Source: Pseudomonas putida
GTDB lineage: Bacteria; Pseudomonadota; Gammaproteobacteria; Pseudomonadales; Pseudomonadaceae
Length of the DNA stretch: 64,000 nt
NCBI RefSeq assembly: GCF_022627325.1
Contig: NZ_JAETZZ010000003.1
Span: forward strand, 310,001-374,000
Direction: 5' to 3'
Shown here: positions 31,701 through 40,484 of the stretch, in pieces
Numbering within the stretch: position 1 is the stretch's first letter
How the letters are laid out: each line of letters starts with the position of its first letter
Notes under the pieces: generated by a model
What the model saw: the letters and a program-made list of their open reading frames with translations, nothing else
The model's database searches: none
Told to the model about the DNA's origin: nothing
Translations under genes and position numbers: made by a program

Positions 31701-33606
31701 GCGCGGTGGCGAGCTCGGCGATTGGCAATACGCCGGCCATCGCGGCGCTGCCCTTCAAGGTGTGCAAGGCGCGTTGCAAGGTGTCGCTGACCTCGGTGCC
31801 CTGACCGTCTGTGCCCTGCAGAAATGCCTCCAGGCTGGCCAGATGGCCCTGGGCTTCATTGCGGAAGATGTCCAGCAGCAGCGGATCGAGGCCATCGATT
31901 TCGGCACCCGCGGGCGAATCCCTCTCCGCCAGCGCATGCAGGTGGCTCGCCAACTGCTCGATCTCGGTCACCTGTGGCATCTGACCGGCAGCAAAGTCGG
32001 CCAGCAGGTCGGGCAAATGCACCACGACCTGCTGCAGCGCCACCACACCCTCGGGGGCCAGTGTCGTGCGCCCTTCGAGTACCCGGTTGAGCAGGTGCTC
32101 ACCGCCCCAGGCCAATTCGGCGACCGCCTGAGCATGGACCATGCGGCCACTGCCTTTGAGCGTATGCAAGTCGCGGCGCACCTCCAGCAAGGCATCCCGC
32201 AGGCTGTTATCGGCGCGCCAGCGCAACCAATGCCGCTCGATCTGCGGCAGCAGCTCGCCGGCCTCTTCCAGGAAGACCTCGCGCAACTCGTCATCCACCC
32301 CGTCGGTACTGCCGTCCTGGGCCATGGCGCCTTCGCCGAGCGTGCACTGCACACCGAGCGCCGCCAGGCTGGCGCGCGCCCTGGCGAGGAAAGGCTGGGC
32401 ATCGGCCAGAGGGTCGGCTACCCGCCATTGCAGGTAACACTCACTGGCGCTGAGGGCATCGGCCAGGTGGTCAAGCTCAACCGCCGGCGGCTCGACATCC
32501 AGGTGCTGCAACCAACCGTGCACATAACCCGCGCAACCAGCCAAGACTTCCGCCGCGTCCGGCAGCATCAGCATCGCCAACGCCCCTCGTACCTGCTGCA
32601 GCAACCCCGGCAATGGTTGCAGGCGCTGGCGCGGCCAACCGGATTCCAGACAATCGCCGATCAGGTCCTTGGCCTGCTGCAACACGTTCAGCGATTCGTT
32701 CAACACCAGCTGGCGAATCTCGGCCAGGTCCGAACCGGGCAAGCCGCCCTGCCCGCCCTCTTCCAGCGGGCCGACCATGCCATTGAGGCTCGCCTCCACA
32801 TACAACAAGGCCCCCGCCACATCCATGAGTACCGCGTCATCCGCCGCGCGTTGGCCTTGAGCCAACGCCTGCAGGGTCATTACCTGATCGATGATGACCC
32901 GCCGAGGCTGCTGAAAGCCCAGCACCGCCAGGGTATCGGCCACATGACGCAAGGGCGCCAACAGGCTGTCCAGCTGTTCGCTGTGCTGACGGTCCCCGCG
33001 GACGAACTGGTCCAGGCGTTCCTTGATGCGCATCAGGTCGTCGCACAACGCGCTGATCACCGAACGCAGCGCGTCACGCCCAGGCCCTGCCTGAACCTGC
33101 TCCCGCCAATTGCCCAGCGACAGGTCGAGGTTGGCCAGGTCGTCCGAGCCGGCGAAGCGCTGCGCCGCTGCGCTGATCAGGCTGCCCTGGGCCAACGGTT
33201 CGACACCCCGGCAAGCCCGCAACTGGTTGAGCAGCGGCAGCATGACCAGAGGCAGGTCATGGCGCGCACCGCGCAGCCGCTCCAGGTACGAGGGCAGTTG
33301 CTCAAGGCCGCGGAACAGCGGGCCCAGGCAGTCGCCGCGGGGGCTCACCTGGCCCTCGGCAAAGGCCCTGGCCAGCAGCTCCAGCTCTTCGGCCAGGCGC
33401 GTGGCACCGCGCAGTTCGAGCATGCGCAGGCAACCGTGAACCTGGTGCAGGTTATCCACCACGAACGCCAGGATGGACACATCGCCGGTATCCCCGGCAA
33501 AGCGCTCAAGGGCCTGGCGCGCCTGCCCCAGGCAATCGAGGATGGACGCCTTGGTCCAGGCCAGAGCGACGGTATCATGGCGCTCGGGGCTTGTTGCTGC
33601 AGCCAT
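28717..33606 (-). CDS. chpA: Hybrid CheA-type histidine kinase ChpA (PilL)
   Basis: Central kinase of the pilus chemosensory system, 1629 residues. Three canonical Hpt sites HTLKG lie near residues 482, 616 and 913; degenerate Hpt-like sites lack the His-x-x-Lys-Gly pattern near 55 (HQVHG) and 762 (CHGAH). Then dimerisation about 1020-1150, HATPase about 1200-1340 (NAVDHG, DDGAGV, GRGLGMD), CheW about 1340-1490 and a receiver about 1508-1625 with Asp near 1559. It is much shorter than the P. aeruginosa ChpA (about 2470 residues). ATG at 33606 has GAGGAG at best spacing; another ATG is one codon upstream. Confidence 0.95.
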   Translation of the reverse strand: MAAATSPERHDTVALAWTKASILDCLGQARQALERFAGDTGDVSILAFVVDNLHQVHGCLRMLELRGATRLAEELELLARAFAEGQVSPRGDCLGPLFRGLEQLPSYLERLRGARHDLPLVMLPLLNQLRACRGVEPLAQGSLISAAAQRFAGSDDLANLDLSLGNWREQVQAGPGRDALRSVISALCDDLMRIKERLDQFVRGDRQHSEQLDSLLAPLRHVADTLAVLGFQQPRRVIIDQVMTLQALAQGQRAADDAVLMDVAGALLYVEASLNGMVGPLEEGGQGGLPGSDLAEIRQLVLNESLNVLQQAKDLIGDCLESGWPRQRLQPLPGLLQQVRGALAMLMLPDAAEVLAGCAGYVHGWLQHLDVEPPAVELDHLADALSASECYLQWRVADPLADAQPFLARARASLAALGVQCTLGEGAMAQDGSTDGVDDELREVFLEEAGELLPQIERHWLRWRADNSLRDALLEVRRDLHTLKGSGRMVHAQAVAELAWGGEHLLNRVLEGRTTLAPEGVVALQQVVVHLPDLLADFAAGQMPQVTEIEQLASHLHALAERDSPAGAEIDGLDPLLLDIFRNEAQGHLASLEAFLQGTDGQGTEVSDTLQRALHTLKGSAAMAGVLPIAELATALDRLVREYRGHHLPLQAAERQWLEEARGLFQLGLAQLTSTPLAPIGGAAQLIEQVGEAVDMRLASLHEEPPHGRRGKRDPQLIASFLAQSMDILLDAEALLARWQEQPDQRQSLDSLLDGLTTLCHGAHLADLWQMDDVCEALLDLYGAVEEGSLAADDRFFVLARQAHEALLDMLDEVAAGQEPTARPACVEGLRSLLDDALAPEATGLVAPGSVTRLDGPPAPAEEAENPGDKELLEVFLEESSDIVESAAAALARWQADPRNSTEVDNLLRDLHTLKGGARMVEIAAIGDLAHELEFLYELLAAGRLPPGAPLFALLQNCHDRLAHMLDAVRLGQPLHAATALIDYIRNFSSAALTDSVAGQAPAGAAPADAPAASPERPPGDLVKVDAELLDDLGNLAGEHSVIRGRIEQQVNDAQFALSEMETTLERMRDQLLRLDMETQGRISSRQPFEGDAYEDFDPLEMDRHSQLQQLSRALFESASDLLDLKETLAQRAQEAQALLQQQARVNSQLQEGLTATLMVPFERLVPRLQRVVRQVASELGKQVELVVGNAEGELDRSVLERMVAPLEHMLRNAVDHGLETREARLAAGKPEQGTIHLNLLHEGADIVIEMTDDGAGVPLDAVRRKAIKRGLLDPQAHLSDHEILQFILRPGFSTAEKITQISGRGLGMDVVHEEVKQLGGSMSIESAQGKGARFLIRLPFTVSINRAVMVHLGEEQYAIPLNTIEGIVRVPPAELAICYQRDVPRYAYAGHEYDLRYLGELLQGLPRPSLLGQSVPLPVLLVHSQQQSFAIQVDSLSPSREIVVKSLGPQFAAVPGLSGATLLGDGRVVLILDLLGQLRGQQRRLARLPGGSGVQRTLFGPAPRRALLVMVVDDSVTVRKVTSRLLERHGMSVLTAKDGVDAMALLEEHRPDVLLLDIEMPRMDGFEVATRIRRDERLKDLPIIMITSRTGQKHRDRAMAIGVNDYLGKPYQESVLLQSIAHWSQTHA

Positions 33607-33615
33607 CATGACTCC

Positions 33616-35676
33616 TCAGCGCCGCTCGGCGGGTGCCGGCAGGGTGAAACCGGACACGGAGCGGCGCATCTCGCTGGCCATCCGCGCCAGGTGGCGGATA
33701 CTGTCGGCGGTGGCGCCGGAGCCCGCGGAGGTCTGCGCGGTAATCTGCTGGATGACCGACATGGTGTGGGAAATTTGCCCGGCCGACGAAGTCTGCAACT
33801 GGGCAGCGTCGGAGATGCTGTGGATAAGTTCGGCCAGGGTCTGCGACACCCCCTCGATTTCGGCCAGCGCCACCCCGGCGTCCTGCGCCAGGCGTGCGCC
33901 GCGCACGACCTCGGCGGTGGTCTGCTCCATGGAGATCACGGCCTCGTTGGTATCGGCCTGAATGGTGCGTACCAGTGCCTCGATCTGCCGCGTCGCCGAA
34001 GATGAACGCTCAGCCAGACGCTGAACTTCATCGGCCACCACGGCAAAGCCACGACCGGCCTCTCCCGCCAACGAAGCCTGGATGGCGGCATTGAGCGCGA
34101 GAATGTTGGTCTGGTCGGCAATGTCGTCGATCAGGCTGACGATGTCGCCGATTTCCTGGGAAGACTCACCCAGGCGCTTGATCCGCTTGGCGGTGTCCTG
34201 GATCTGCTCGCGGATGTTGTCCATGCCATTGATGGTGTTGTGCACCACTTCGTTGCCTTTGTTGGCGATCGCCACCGAACGCTCGGCTACCTTGGCCGAC
34301 TCGTAGGCATGCGCGGAAACCCGGTCGATCGATTCGACCATGTCGCCCACCGCCTCGGACGCCTCACTGATTTGCTCGGCCTGATGCTCGGAGGCCTTGG
34401 CCAACTGGCGGGCGGTGTTCTGCGTGTCTTGTACCGCCGCTGCCACCTGCTCGGCGCTGTGGTTGATGGTGGCTACCAAGTCGCGCAGCTGGTCAACGGA
34501 ATAGTTGATCGAGTCGGCGATCGCGCCGGTGAAATCTTCGGTCACCGAGACCGTCACCGTCAGGTCGCCGTCGGCGAGTTCTTCTATTTCGTCGAGCAGG
34601 CGCATGATCGCCTGCTGGTTGCGCTCGTTCTTCTCGGCGGTTTCTTGCAACTGGCGGTGGGTAGTGCGGACCATCACCAGGCCGATCAGGATGATCGAGG
34701 CCAGCGCCAGCAGGCCCAGTACATACCCACCGACAGTATCGAGGGTGCGTCCGGCGGCCAGGTTTTCGAAGCCGTTGGCGAGGTGCGAGGCCTCGTCGAG
34801 CAGCGTTTGCGACAGGCTGAAGATGTTGCCGGCCGCTTCACGCACGCGGAACAGCTCTGGCGACGTTTCGAGGATTTCGTCGACGGATCCGGCGACGAAC
34901 TGGAACAGCTCGGCGATTTCCGTCAGGCGCGCCCGTGCGTCGGCATCTTCGACGCGGGTCACCTGAATCGCCGGATTGCCCGCCAGCATGCCTTCGAGTA
35001 CCTGACCAAAGCGGCTGGCATCGCGGCCGAAGGTATCGGCAGCCTGCGCCGCCGTATCGTCGCCCGCCAGCACGGTATTGACCGAACCCAGAATGCGCTC
35101 GGCGAGCAGCAGCTGGCGCTGGGCAACCACCACCTGGCTGGCCGGGGCGCCGCTCTGCAACAGAATCTCCACCACCTTCTCGTATTCGACCTGCAGTTGC
35201 GGCACGGTTTCGGCCAGGGTCGCCGCCACCTGGTGCAGCGAGAGTACGGTCTGCTCACTGGCAAGGATGGTATCGGTGTTCTTGCGCAGGTTTTCCCAGT
35301 CCTGAAGCACCGCCTCCATTTCATCCTTCACCTTGACCGGCGCGGCTGGCAGGCCGGTGGACGGGTCGCCCTCTCGCAGGTAGCTCCAGCGCCGCTCGAA
35401 GTCGTTGCGCGCATCCGACAGCAGCTTGAAGGCCAAAGCCTTGCCCGCTGCTGCCTCGGTGGCATTCTTGGCGATGCGTTGCGACAGCACGCGCAGCTCA
35501 CCCGCATGGCCGATGTACTGCTTGTCGTGGTTGGACTGGGTGTTGAGGTAGGCGAAATTGGCGAACAGCAGAATGATCGACAGAATCAGCACCACGAACA
35601 GCACGGTGATCTGAACGATGCTGCGCGTGCGCGGTGTCATGCTGCTGGGGGCGACATTGGTGGCCGGCTTGTTCAC
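33616..35676 (-). CDS. pilJ: Methyl-accepting chemotaxis protein PilJ
   Basis: Chemoreceptor of the type IV pilus chemosensory system, 686 residues. TM1 about residues 21-43, a periplasmic helical region with PilJ-type repeats to about 310, TM2 about 315-337, HAMP, and a cytoplasmic signalling domain with the hairpin tip [18 protein letters not shown]. The start is GTG with AGGAC upstream. It lies 9 bases upstream of chpA on the same strand. Confidence 0.95.
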   Translation of the reverse strand: MNKPATNVAPSSMTPRTRSIVQITVLFVVLILSIILLFANFAYLNTQSNHDKQYIGHAGELRVLSQRIAKNATEAAAGKALAFKLLSDARNDFERRWSYLREGDPSTGLPAAPVKVKDEMEAVLQDWENLRKNTDTILASEQTVLSLHQVAATLAETVPQLQVEYEKVVEILLQSGAPASQVVVAQRQLLLAERILGSVNTVLAGDDTAAQAADTFGRDASRFGQVLEGMLAGNPAIQVTRVEDADARARLTEIAELFQFVAGSVDEILETSPELFRVREAAGNIFSLSQTLLDEASHLANGFENLAAGRTLDTVGGYVLGLLALASIILIGLVMVRTTHRQLQETAEKNERNQQAIMRLLDEIEELADGDLTVTVSVTEDFTGAIADSINYSVDQLRDLVATINHSAEQVAAAVQDTQNTARQLAKASEHQAEQISEASEAVGDMVESIDRVSAHAYESAKVAERSVAIANKGNEVVHNTINGMDNIREQIQDTAKRIKRLGESSQEIGDIVSLIDDIADQTNILALNAAIQASLAGEAGRGFAVVADEVQRLAERSSSATRQIEALVRTIQADTNEAVISMEQTTAEVVRGARLAQDAGVALAEIEGVSQTLAELIHSISDAAQLQTSSAGQISHTMSVIQQITAQTSAGSGATADSIRHLARMASEMRRSVSGFTLPAPAERR

Positions 35677-35687
35677 GTTCGAATGTC

Positions 35688-36242
35688 CTATAGCGCCACG
35701 TCGAGAAAGCCCGGCGCCTGGGCCAGGGCGAAGGGGCTGAAGATGGCCCAGTTGCGCTCACGCGGGAAATGCCCCTGAACGAACCGTGCAGCGGCGCGGA
35801 TCAGCGGCTGGGGGGGCGAAAGCTCCAAGGTATCCAGGGCAAAATGCTGCAAGCCGAGCACTTCGTCCACCAGCAGGCCGACGAACAGGTCTTCATGGTC
35901 CAGCACCAGCACCCGACGCTGCTTGCCCGGTGCCGCAGGGCCAAGGCCGAAAAAGCTGCTCAGGTCCATCACCGGCAACAACCTGCCGCGCAGGTTGGCT
36001 ACCCCGCACACCCAAGGCTGTACGCCCGGCACCCGACTGCTGCGCGGCTCGCGCGTCACTTCGGCCACCTCGCCCATCGGCGCGACGAACCACTGCCCGG
36101 CAATGCGAAAACCGATACCGCTCCATTGCTGCAGGCGCATGTCCTGGGGCGGCTGGTCGGCCACCAGCAGGCGGCAGCGCCGGTCTATATCCAGCAACAG
36201 CTCGAAGGCGGTCAGCGACGCGCCTTGGGGGCGGGTGGTCAA
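35688..36242 (-). CDS. pilI: CheW-like adaptor PilI
   Basis: A 184-residue CheW-domain adaptor that links PilJ to the ChpA kinase. [24 protein letters not shown] and ACVANLRG-like [20 protein letters not shown] are CheW landmarks. The start is a TTG at 36242 that overlaps the pilH stop codon (TTGA), implying coupled translation; no better start is close. Confidence 0.9.
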   Translation of the reverse strand: MTTRPQGASLTAFELLLDIDRRCRLLVADQPPQDMRLQQWSGIGFRIAGQWFVAPMGEVAEVTREPRSSRVPGVQPWVCGVANLRGRLLPVMDLSSFFGLGPAAPGKQRRVLVLDHEDLFVGLLVDEVLGLQHFALDTLELSPPQPLIRAAARFVQGHFPRERNWAIFSPFALAQAPGFLDVAL

Positions 36243-36604
36243 GCGCCCAGCACTTCGTTGAGCTTGGCGATCAGGGCATGTTCTTCCACCGGCTTGGTGA
36301 CGAAGCCGCGCGCGCCCTGGCGCTGCGCCCAGATACGGTCGGTTTCCTGGTCCTTGGTGGTAACGATGAGTACGGGAATGGCGCTGGTTTCCGGGTCCTT
36401 GGTCAATTGCCGGGTGGCCTGGAAGCCGTTCATGCCAGGCATGACGATGTCCATCAGTACCGCGTCGGGCTTTTCCTGGCGGGCCAGGGCCACAGCGTCA
36501 GCGCCGTTGTTGGCCTTGAGCACTTGGTGGCCATGCTTTTCCAGCCACTCGGTCAACCTGTACATCTCTGTCGGCGAATCGTCGACAATCAGAACTCGGG
36601 CCAT
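36239..36604 (-). CDS. pilH: CheY-like response regulator PilH
   Basis: A 121-residue single receiver domain: VLIVDDSPTEMYRL acidic pocket, phospho-acceptor Asp in AVLMDIVMPGMNGFQ, TTKD, and the Lys in VTKPVEEHAL. In P. aeruginosa PilH acts with PilG downstream of ChpA to control pilus retraction and direction. Second gene of the operon, 47 bases after pilG. Confidence 0.94.
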   Translation of the reverse strand: MARVLIVDDSPTEMYRLTEWLEKHGHQVLKANNGADAVALARQEKPDAVLMDIVMPGMNGFQATRQLTKDPETSAIPVLIVTTKDQETDRIWAQRQGARGFVTKPVEEHALIAKLNEVLGA

Positions 36605-36651
36605 GCTGTTTCCCCATCAGGAAAATAAAGGCCACACCGCCTCGGGCGTGG

Positions 36652-37053
36652 TCAGGGTGCGTGTTGTTCGTGCGCCGCGAACCCGGGCACGTGGGCCCTG
36701 ATCGCGTCGAGCAGCTCTTCCTTGCTGAATGGCTTGGTCAGGAACTGGTCGGAGCCGACCACCCGCCCGCGCGCCTTGTCGAACAGGCCATCGCGCGACG
36801 ACAGCAGGATCACCGGGATGTCCTTGAAGGCGCTGTTGTGCTTGATCACGGCGCAGGTCTGGTAGCCATCCAGGCGCGGCATGAGCACGTCGACGAAGAT
36901 GATCTGCGGCTGGTGGTCGATGATCTTGGCCAGGGCATCGAAACCGTCGCTGGCGGTGATCACCTCGCAGCCTGCTTCACCGAGCAACATCTGCGCGGTG
37001 CGGCGGATCGTGCGTGAATCGTCGATCACCATCACCTTCAGGGGTTGTTCCAT
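36652..37053 (-). CDS. pilG: CheY-like response regulator PilG
   Basis: A 133-residue receiver domain and the first gene of the Chp/Pil operon: VMVIDDSRTIRRT, Asp in IIFVDVLMPRLDGYQT, LLSSRDG and LTKPFSKEEL. In P. aeruginosa PilG promotes pilus extension signalling. It is divergent from gshB, and a heptad-hairpin element lies just upstream of its start, in the promoter or leader. Confidence 0.94.
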   Translation of the reverse strand: MEQPLKVMVIDDSRTIRRTAQMLLGEAGCEVITASDGFDALAKIIDHQPQIIFVDVLMPRLDGYQTCAVIKHNSAFKDIPVILLSSRDGLFDKARGRVVGSDQFLTKPFSKEELLDAIRAHVPGFAAHEQHAP

Positions 37054-37074
37054 AGATGCCTACCAGAAGAAATT

Positions 37075-37167
37075 GAGCTGCAAGGTGCAAGCGTCAAGCG
37101 GCAAGAAAAGCTGCACCGGCACAAGGCCAGGTTTTTCTTGAGGCTTGTAGCTTAAGGCTTGCAGCTC
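37075..37167. repeat. Heptad-hairpin element 3 (between divergent pilG and gshB)
   Basis: Left arm 37075-37109 (GAGCTGCAAGGTGCAAGCGTCAAGCGGCAAGAAAAG, degenerate) and right arm 37130-37167 with TTTTTCTTG then GCTTG-type units. Unlike the others it lies upstream of both flanking genes, so it is within a 5' region and not at a gene end. Confidence 0.75.
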
Positions 37168-37295
37168 ATTTTTAGCACACTCCGGGTGGCCATTCCATCC
37201 ACCGCACCCCTTGACCCGCGGCGTTGGCGGCGCCACCCTGAGCCACTTTTCTTTCGATTCGTCGCGGCTACCGGCCGCCAAGAGGAACCACCCCC

Positions 37296-38249
37296 ATGAG
37301 CGTTCGCCTCGGCATTGTCATGGACCCAATCGCGTCCATCTCCTACAAGAAGGACAGCTCGCTGGCCATGCTGCTGGCCGCCCAGGCCCGTGGCTGGAGC
37401 CTGTTCTACATGGAACAGCGCGACCTGTACCAGGCCGAAGGCAAGGCCCGCGCGCGGATGCGCCCACTCACCGTGTTCGCCGACCCTGAGCGCTGGTTCG
37501 AGCTGGACGAGGAGCAGGACAGCCCGCTGGCCGAACTGGACGTGATCCTGATGCGCAAGGACCCGCCGTTCGACATGGAATTCGTCTACAGCACCTACCT
37601 GCTGGAGCAGGCCGAAGCCGAAGGCGTGCTGGTGGTCAACCGCCCGCAGAGCCTGCGCGACTGTAACGAAAAACTGTTCGCCACCCTGTTCCCGCAGTGC
37701 ACGCCGCCGACCCTGGTCAGCCGCCGCCCGGACATCATTCGGGCCTTCGCCGCCCAGCATGGCGATGTGATTCTCAAGCCCCTGGACGGCATGGGTGGCA
37801 CCTCGATCTTCCGCCACCGGGCGGGTGACCCCAACCTGTCGGTCATTCTCGAAACCCTGACGGCGCTCGGCGCCCAGCAAATCATGGCCCAGGCCTACCT
37901 GCCGGCCATCAAGGACGGCGACAAGCGGATCCTGATGATCGACGGCGAACCGGTCGACTACTGCCTGGCGCGCATCCCGGCCAGCGGTGAGACGCGCGGT
38001 AACCTGGCCGCTGGCGGGCGTGGCGAAGCACGCCCGCTGAGCGAACGTGACCGCTGGATTGCCGCCCAGGTCGGCCCGACCCTGCGTGCGAAAGGCCTGC
38101 TGTTCGTCGGCCTTGACGTGATCGGCGACTACCTCACCGAGATCAACGTCACCAGCCCGACCTGCATCCGCGAGATCGACGCGGCCTACAACACCGACAT
38201 CGGTGGCAAGCTGATGGATGCCATTGATCGCCAGTTGAAGGCGCGCTGA
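37296..38249 (+). CDS. gshB: Glutathione synthetase
   Basis: Joins gamma-glutamylcysteine and glycine with ATP in the cytoplasm. The 317-residue ATP-grasp protein has the family start GIVMDPI, the RKDPPFDMEF segment, VLKPLDGMGGTSIFR-type ATP loop and the metal-binding EINVTSPT near the C-terminus. ATG at 37296 follows AGAGGA. Divergent from the pilus chemosensory operon. Confidence 0.97.
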   Translation: MSVRLGIVMDPIASISYKKDSSLAMLLAAQARGWSLFYMEQRDLYQAEGKARARMRPLTVFADPERWFELDEEQDSPLAELDVILMRKDPPFDMEFVYSTYLLEQAEAEGVLVVNRPQSLRDCNEKLFATLFPQCTPPTLVSRRPDIIRAFAAQHGDVILKPLDGMGGTSIFRHRAGDPNLSVILETLTALGAQQIMAQAYLPAIKDGDKRILMIDGEPVDYCLARIPASGETRGNLAAGGRGEARPLSERDRWIAAQVGPTLRAKGLLFVGLDVIGDYLTEINVTSPTCIREIDAAYNTDIGGKLMDAIDRQLKAR

Positions 38250-38292
38250 CCGCCGACGCGGAGCAAAAGCGCAGAGTGGGGTATGATGCGCA

Positions 38293-38381
38293 GCCGCAAG
38301 CTTCAAGCTGCAAGCCGCAATAAGACGTTGGCCTGCACCAGTCTGCCGTTACTTGCAGCTTGCGGCTTGTAGCTTGAAGCT
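38293..38381. repeat. Heptad-hairpin element 4 (gshB-tonB gap)
   Basis: Left arm 38293-38322 (GCCGCAAGCTTCAAGCTGCAAGCCGCAA, part) and right arm 38351-38381 (ACTTGCAGCTTGCGGCTTGTAGCTTGAAGC, part). Ends only 15 bases before the tonB start, so it forms most of that gene's leader. Confidence 0.8.
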
Positions 38382-38396
38382 GACTGTGGATACCTG

Positions 38397-39299
38397 ATGA
38401 CGCTGCCCGCCGACATCCCCTCCGACCTGCTTCCACCGCGCGTTCGCCCGGTGGACCGGCTTGGTTTTACCCTGTTCCTGGCTGCCTTGGTGCACCTGGC
38501 GCTGATCCTCGGCGTGGGCTTTACCGTGGTCAAGCCGGCTGAAATCCGCCAGACCATGGACATCACCCTGGCCACCTTCAAAAGCGAGAAGCCGCCCGAG
38601 AAGGCCGATTTCCAGGCCCAGGCCAACCAGCAAGGCAGCGGCACCCTGGAGAAGAAGGCGGTGCCCACCACCACCGAGATCGCGCCGTTCCAGGACAGCA
38701 AGATCAACAAGGTCACCCCGCCGCCGGCGGCTAAGCCTGAGGTGAAACCGCCGCCTGTACCGCAAAAGTCCGCGGTGGCCACCCAAGCGCCCAAGGCGCA
38801 GAAGGTTGAGCCCAAGCCGAAGGAAAGCAAGCCGCAGCCCAAACCGGCAGCTACGCCGGATTTTGACAGTTCGCAGTTGTCGAGCCAGATCGCCAGCCTC
38901 GAGGCGGAGCTGTCCAACGAGCAGCAGATGTACGCCAAGCGCCCGCGCATCCACCGCCTGAACGCTGCCTCGACCATGCGCGACAAGGGTGCCTGGTACA
39001 AGGAGGAGTGGCGCAAGAAGGTCGAGCGGGTGGGCAACCTCAACTACCCCGACGAAGCACGCCGCCAGCAGATCTACGGCAACCTGCGGATGATGGTGTC
39101 GATCAACCGCGATGGGTCGTTGTATGAAGTGCTGGTATTGGAGTCGTCCGGCCAGCCAGTGCTGGACCAGGCCGCGCAGCGCATCGTGCGGCTGGCAGCG
39201 CCATTTGCGCCGTTTACCGGAGACCTGGCGGAATACGACAGGCTGGAAATCATCCGCACCTGGCGGTTCGCCCGTGGCGACAGGCTTTCCAGCAATTGA
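38397..39299 (+). CDS. tonB: Energy transducer TonB
   Basis: Couples the inner-membrane proton gradient to outer-membrane receptors. The 300-residue protein has one N-terminal membrane anchor (about residues 22-46), a Pro/Lys-rich periplasmic spacer (about 100-160), a short coiled segment and a C-terminal TonB domain (LNYPDEARRQQIYGNLRMMV, then PFAPF). No exbB/exbD genes are adjacent. Could serve the siderophore receptor at 17.7 kb, but Pseudomonas carries several TonB proteins. Located between two heptad-hairpin elements. Confidence 0.9.
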   Translation: MTLPADIPSDLLPPRVRPVDRLGFTLFLAALVHLALILGVGFTVVKPAEIRQTMDITLATFKSEKPPEKADFQAQANQQGSGTLEKKAVPTTTEIAPFQDSKINKVTPPPAAKPEVKPPPVPQKSAVATQAPKAQKVEPKPKESKPQPKPAATPDFDSSQLSSQIASLEAELSNEQQMYAKRPRIHRLNAASTMRDKGAWYKEEWRKKVERVGNLNYPDEARRQQIYGNLRMMVSINRDGSLYEVLVLESSGQPVLDQAAQRIVRLAAPFAPFTGDLAEYDRLEIIRTWRFARGDRLSSN

Positions 39300-39303
39300 G
39301 CGG

Positions 39304-39397
39304 GAAGCTGCAAGCTGCAAGCTACAAGCTGCAAGAAAAGGCCGATCGGTGAGCACCCTGCTTTTTCTTGCAGCTTGCAGCTTGCAGCTTGCAGCTC
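39304..39397. repeat. Heptad-hairpin element 5 (tonB-algH gap)
   Basis: The clearest member. Left arm 39304-39340 (four to five AAGCTGC units then AAGAAAAGG) is nearly a perfect reverse complement of the right arm 39361-39397 (CTTTTTCTTGCAGCTT onward), giving a stem of about 36 bp with one main mismatch and a 20-base loop. The A-rich and T-rich edges make it terminator-like in both directions. Confidence 0.9.
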
Positions 39398-39440
39398 GAA
39401 TGCCTTGTCAGCCTCGCCACCTGGCGCCACACTATCCCTC

Positions 39441-40010
39441 ATGAAAACCCTCGCCCCGAGCTACCTCAAGCATCAGTTCCTGATCGCCATGCCGCACATG
39501 GCCGATCCGAACTTCGCCCAGACCCTCACGTACATCGTCGAGCACAACGCCAATGGCGCCATGGGCCTGGTGGTCAATCGACCTCAGGAGCTGAACCTGG
39601 CGGACATTCTCGAGCAGTTGCGCCCGGACGAGGAACCGCCGGCCAGCACCCTGCAGGTGCCGATCTACCAAGGTGGCCCGGTGCAGACCGACCGCGGTTT
39701 CGTACTGCACAGCAGCGAATGCAGCTACCAGGCCACTGTCGAACTGCAGGGGCTGTCGCTGTCCACCTCGCAGGATGTGCTGTTCGCCATCGCCGAAGGT
39801 GTTGGGCCGGAAAAGAGCCTGATCACCCTGGGCTATGCCGGCTGGGAAGCGGGGCAACTGGAGGCGGAGCTCGCCGACAACGCCTGGCTCAACTGCCCGT
39901 TCGACCCGGACATCATCTTTGGCCTGGGCAGTGAACAGCGCCTGGCTGCCGCAGCCGCCAGCCTGGGCATCAACCTCAGCTTGCTGACCAGCCAGGCGGG
40001 GCACGCCTGA
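39441..40010 (+). CDS. algH: UPF0301 / YqgE-family protein (AlgH)
   Basis: A 189-residue protein of the YqgE/DUF179 family, called AlgH in Pseudomonas. Conserved segments include FLIAMPHMADPNF, GAMGLVVNRP, VYQGGPVQTDRGF-like YQGGPVQTDRGFVLH and LGYAGWEAGQLE. Molecular function is unresolved. Its stop codon overlaps the ruvX start (TGATG), a nearly universal gene pair. ATG at 39441 gives the family start. Confidence 0.93.
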   Translation: MKTLAPSYLKHQFLIAMPHMADPNFAQTLTYIVEHNANGAMGLVVNRPQELNLADILEQLRPDEEPPASTLQVPIYQGGPVQTDRGFVLHSSECSYQATVELQGLSLSTSQDVLFAIAEGVGPEKSLITLGYAGWEAGQLEAELADNAWLNCPFDPDIIFGLGSEQRLAAAAASLGINLSLLTSQAGHA

Positions 40011-40435
40011 TGGCCGAGCTGCGCCTGCTGCTGGGCTTCGACTACGGCAGCAAACAGATTGGCGTGGCCGTCGGCCAGGTAGTGACCGGTCAGGCACGTG
40101 AGCTGTGCACGCTCAAGGCGCAAAATGGCGTACCGGACTGGGCCCAGGTGGAAAAACTGATCAATGAGTGGAAGCCCGATGCTATCGTCGTCGGCCTGCC
40201 ATTGAACATGGACGGCACGCCAAGCGAAATGAGCGCCCGCGCCGAAAAGTTCGCCCGTCGCCTCAACGGCCGCTTCAACCTGCCAGTGCACACCCACGAT
40301 GAACGCCTCACCACCTTCGAGGCCAAGGGTGAGCGCATGGCCCGCGGCGGCCAGCGCGGCAGCTACCGTGACAACCCGGTCGATGCCATCGCCGCGGCCC
40401 TGCTGCTGCAAGGCTGGCTGGAGGCCAACACCTAA
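40010..40435 (+). CDS. ruvX: Holliday junction resolvase-like RuvX (YqgF)
   Basis: A 141-residue RNase-H-fold nuclease. [15 protein letters not shown] carries the first catalytic Asp, [12 protein letters not shown] the Glu/Gly region, and HTHDERLTT and [14 protein letters not shown] the remaining acidic residues. Family members act in 5' pre-16S rRNA processing or as a resolvase. Its ATG overlaps the algH stop. Confidence 0.94.
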   Translation: MAELRLLLGFDYGSKQIGVAVGQVVTGQARELCTLKAQNGVPDWAQVEKLINEWKPDAIVVGLPLNMDGTPSEMSARAEKFARRLNGRFNLPVHTHDERLTTFEAKGERMARGGQRGSYRDNPVDAIAAALLLQGWLEANT

Positions 40436-40484
40436 TTTTCCGCTTTGCCGTCGGGCCAACCCGGCGCCCTCCTGGAGACACGCA

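Noticed and set aside
30277..34005. 1242-codon plus-strand ORF opposite chpA and pilJ
   Set aside because: It is antisense to well-supported genes and is rich in Gln/His/Arg/Gly as shadow frames of GC-rich genes are; it shows no domain.
34240..35778. 512-codon plus-strand ORF opposite pilJ
   Set aside because: Shadow of pilJ; composition and lack of motifs fit an antisense frame.
40436..40484. PyrR-binding RNA attenuator before pyrR
   Set aside because: The 49-base gap lacks the PyrR anti-antiterminator consensus and a terminator.
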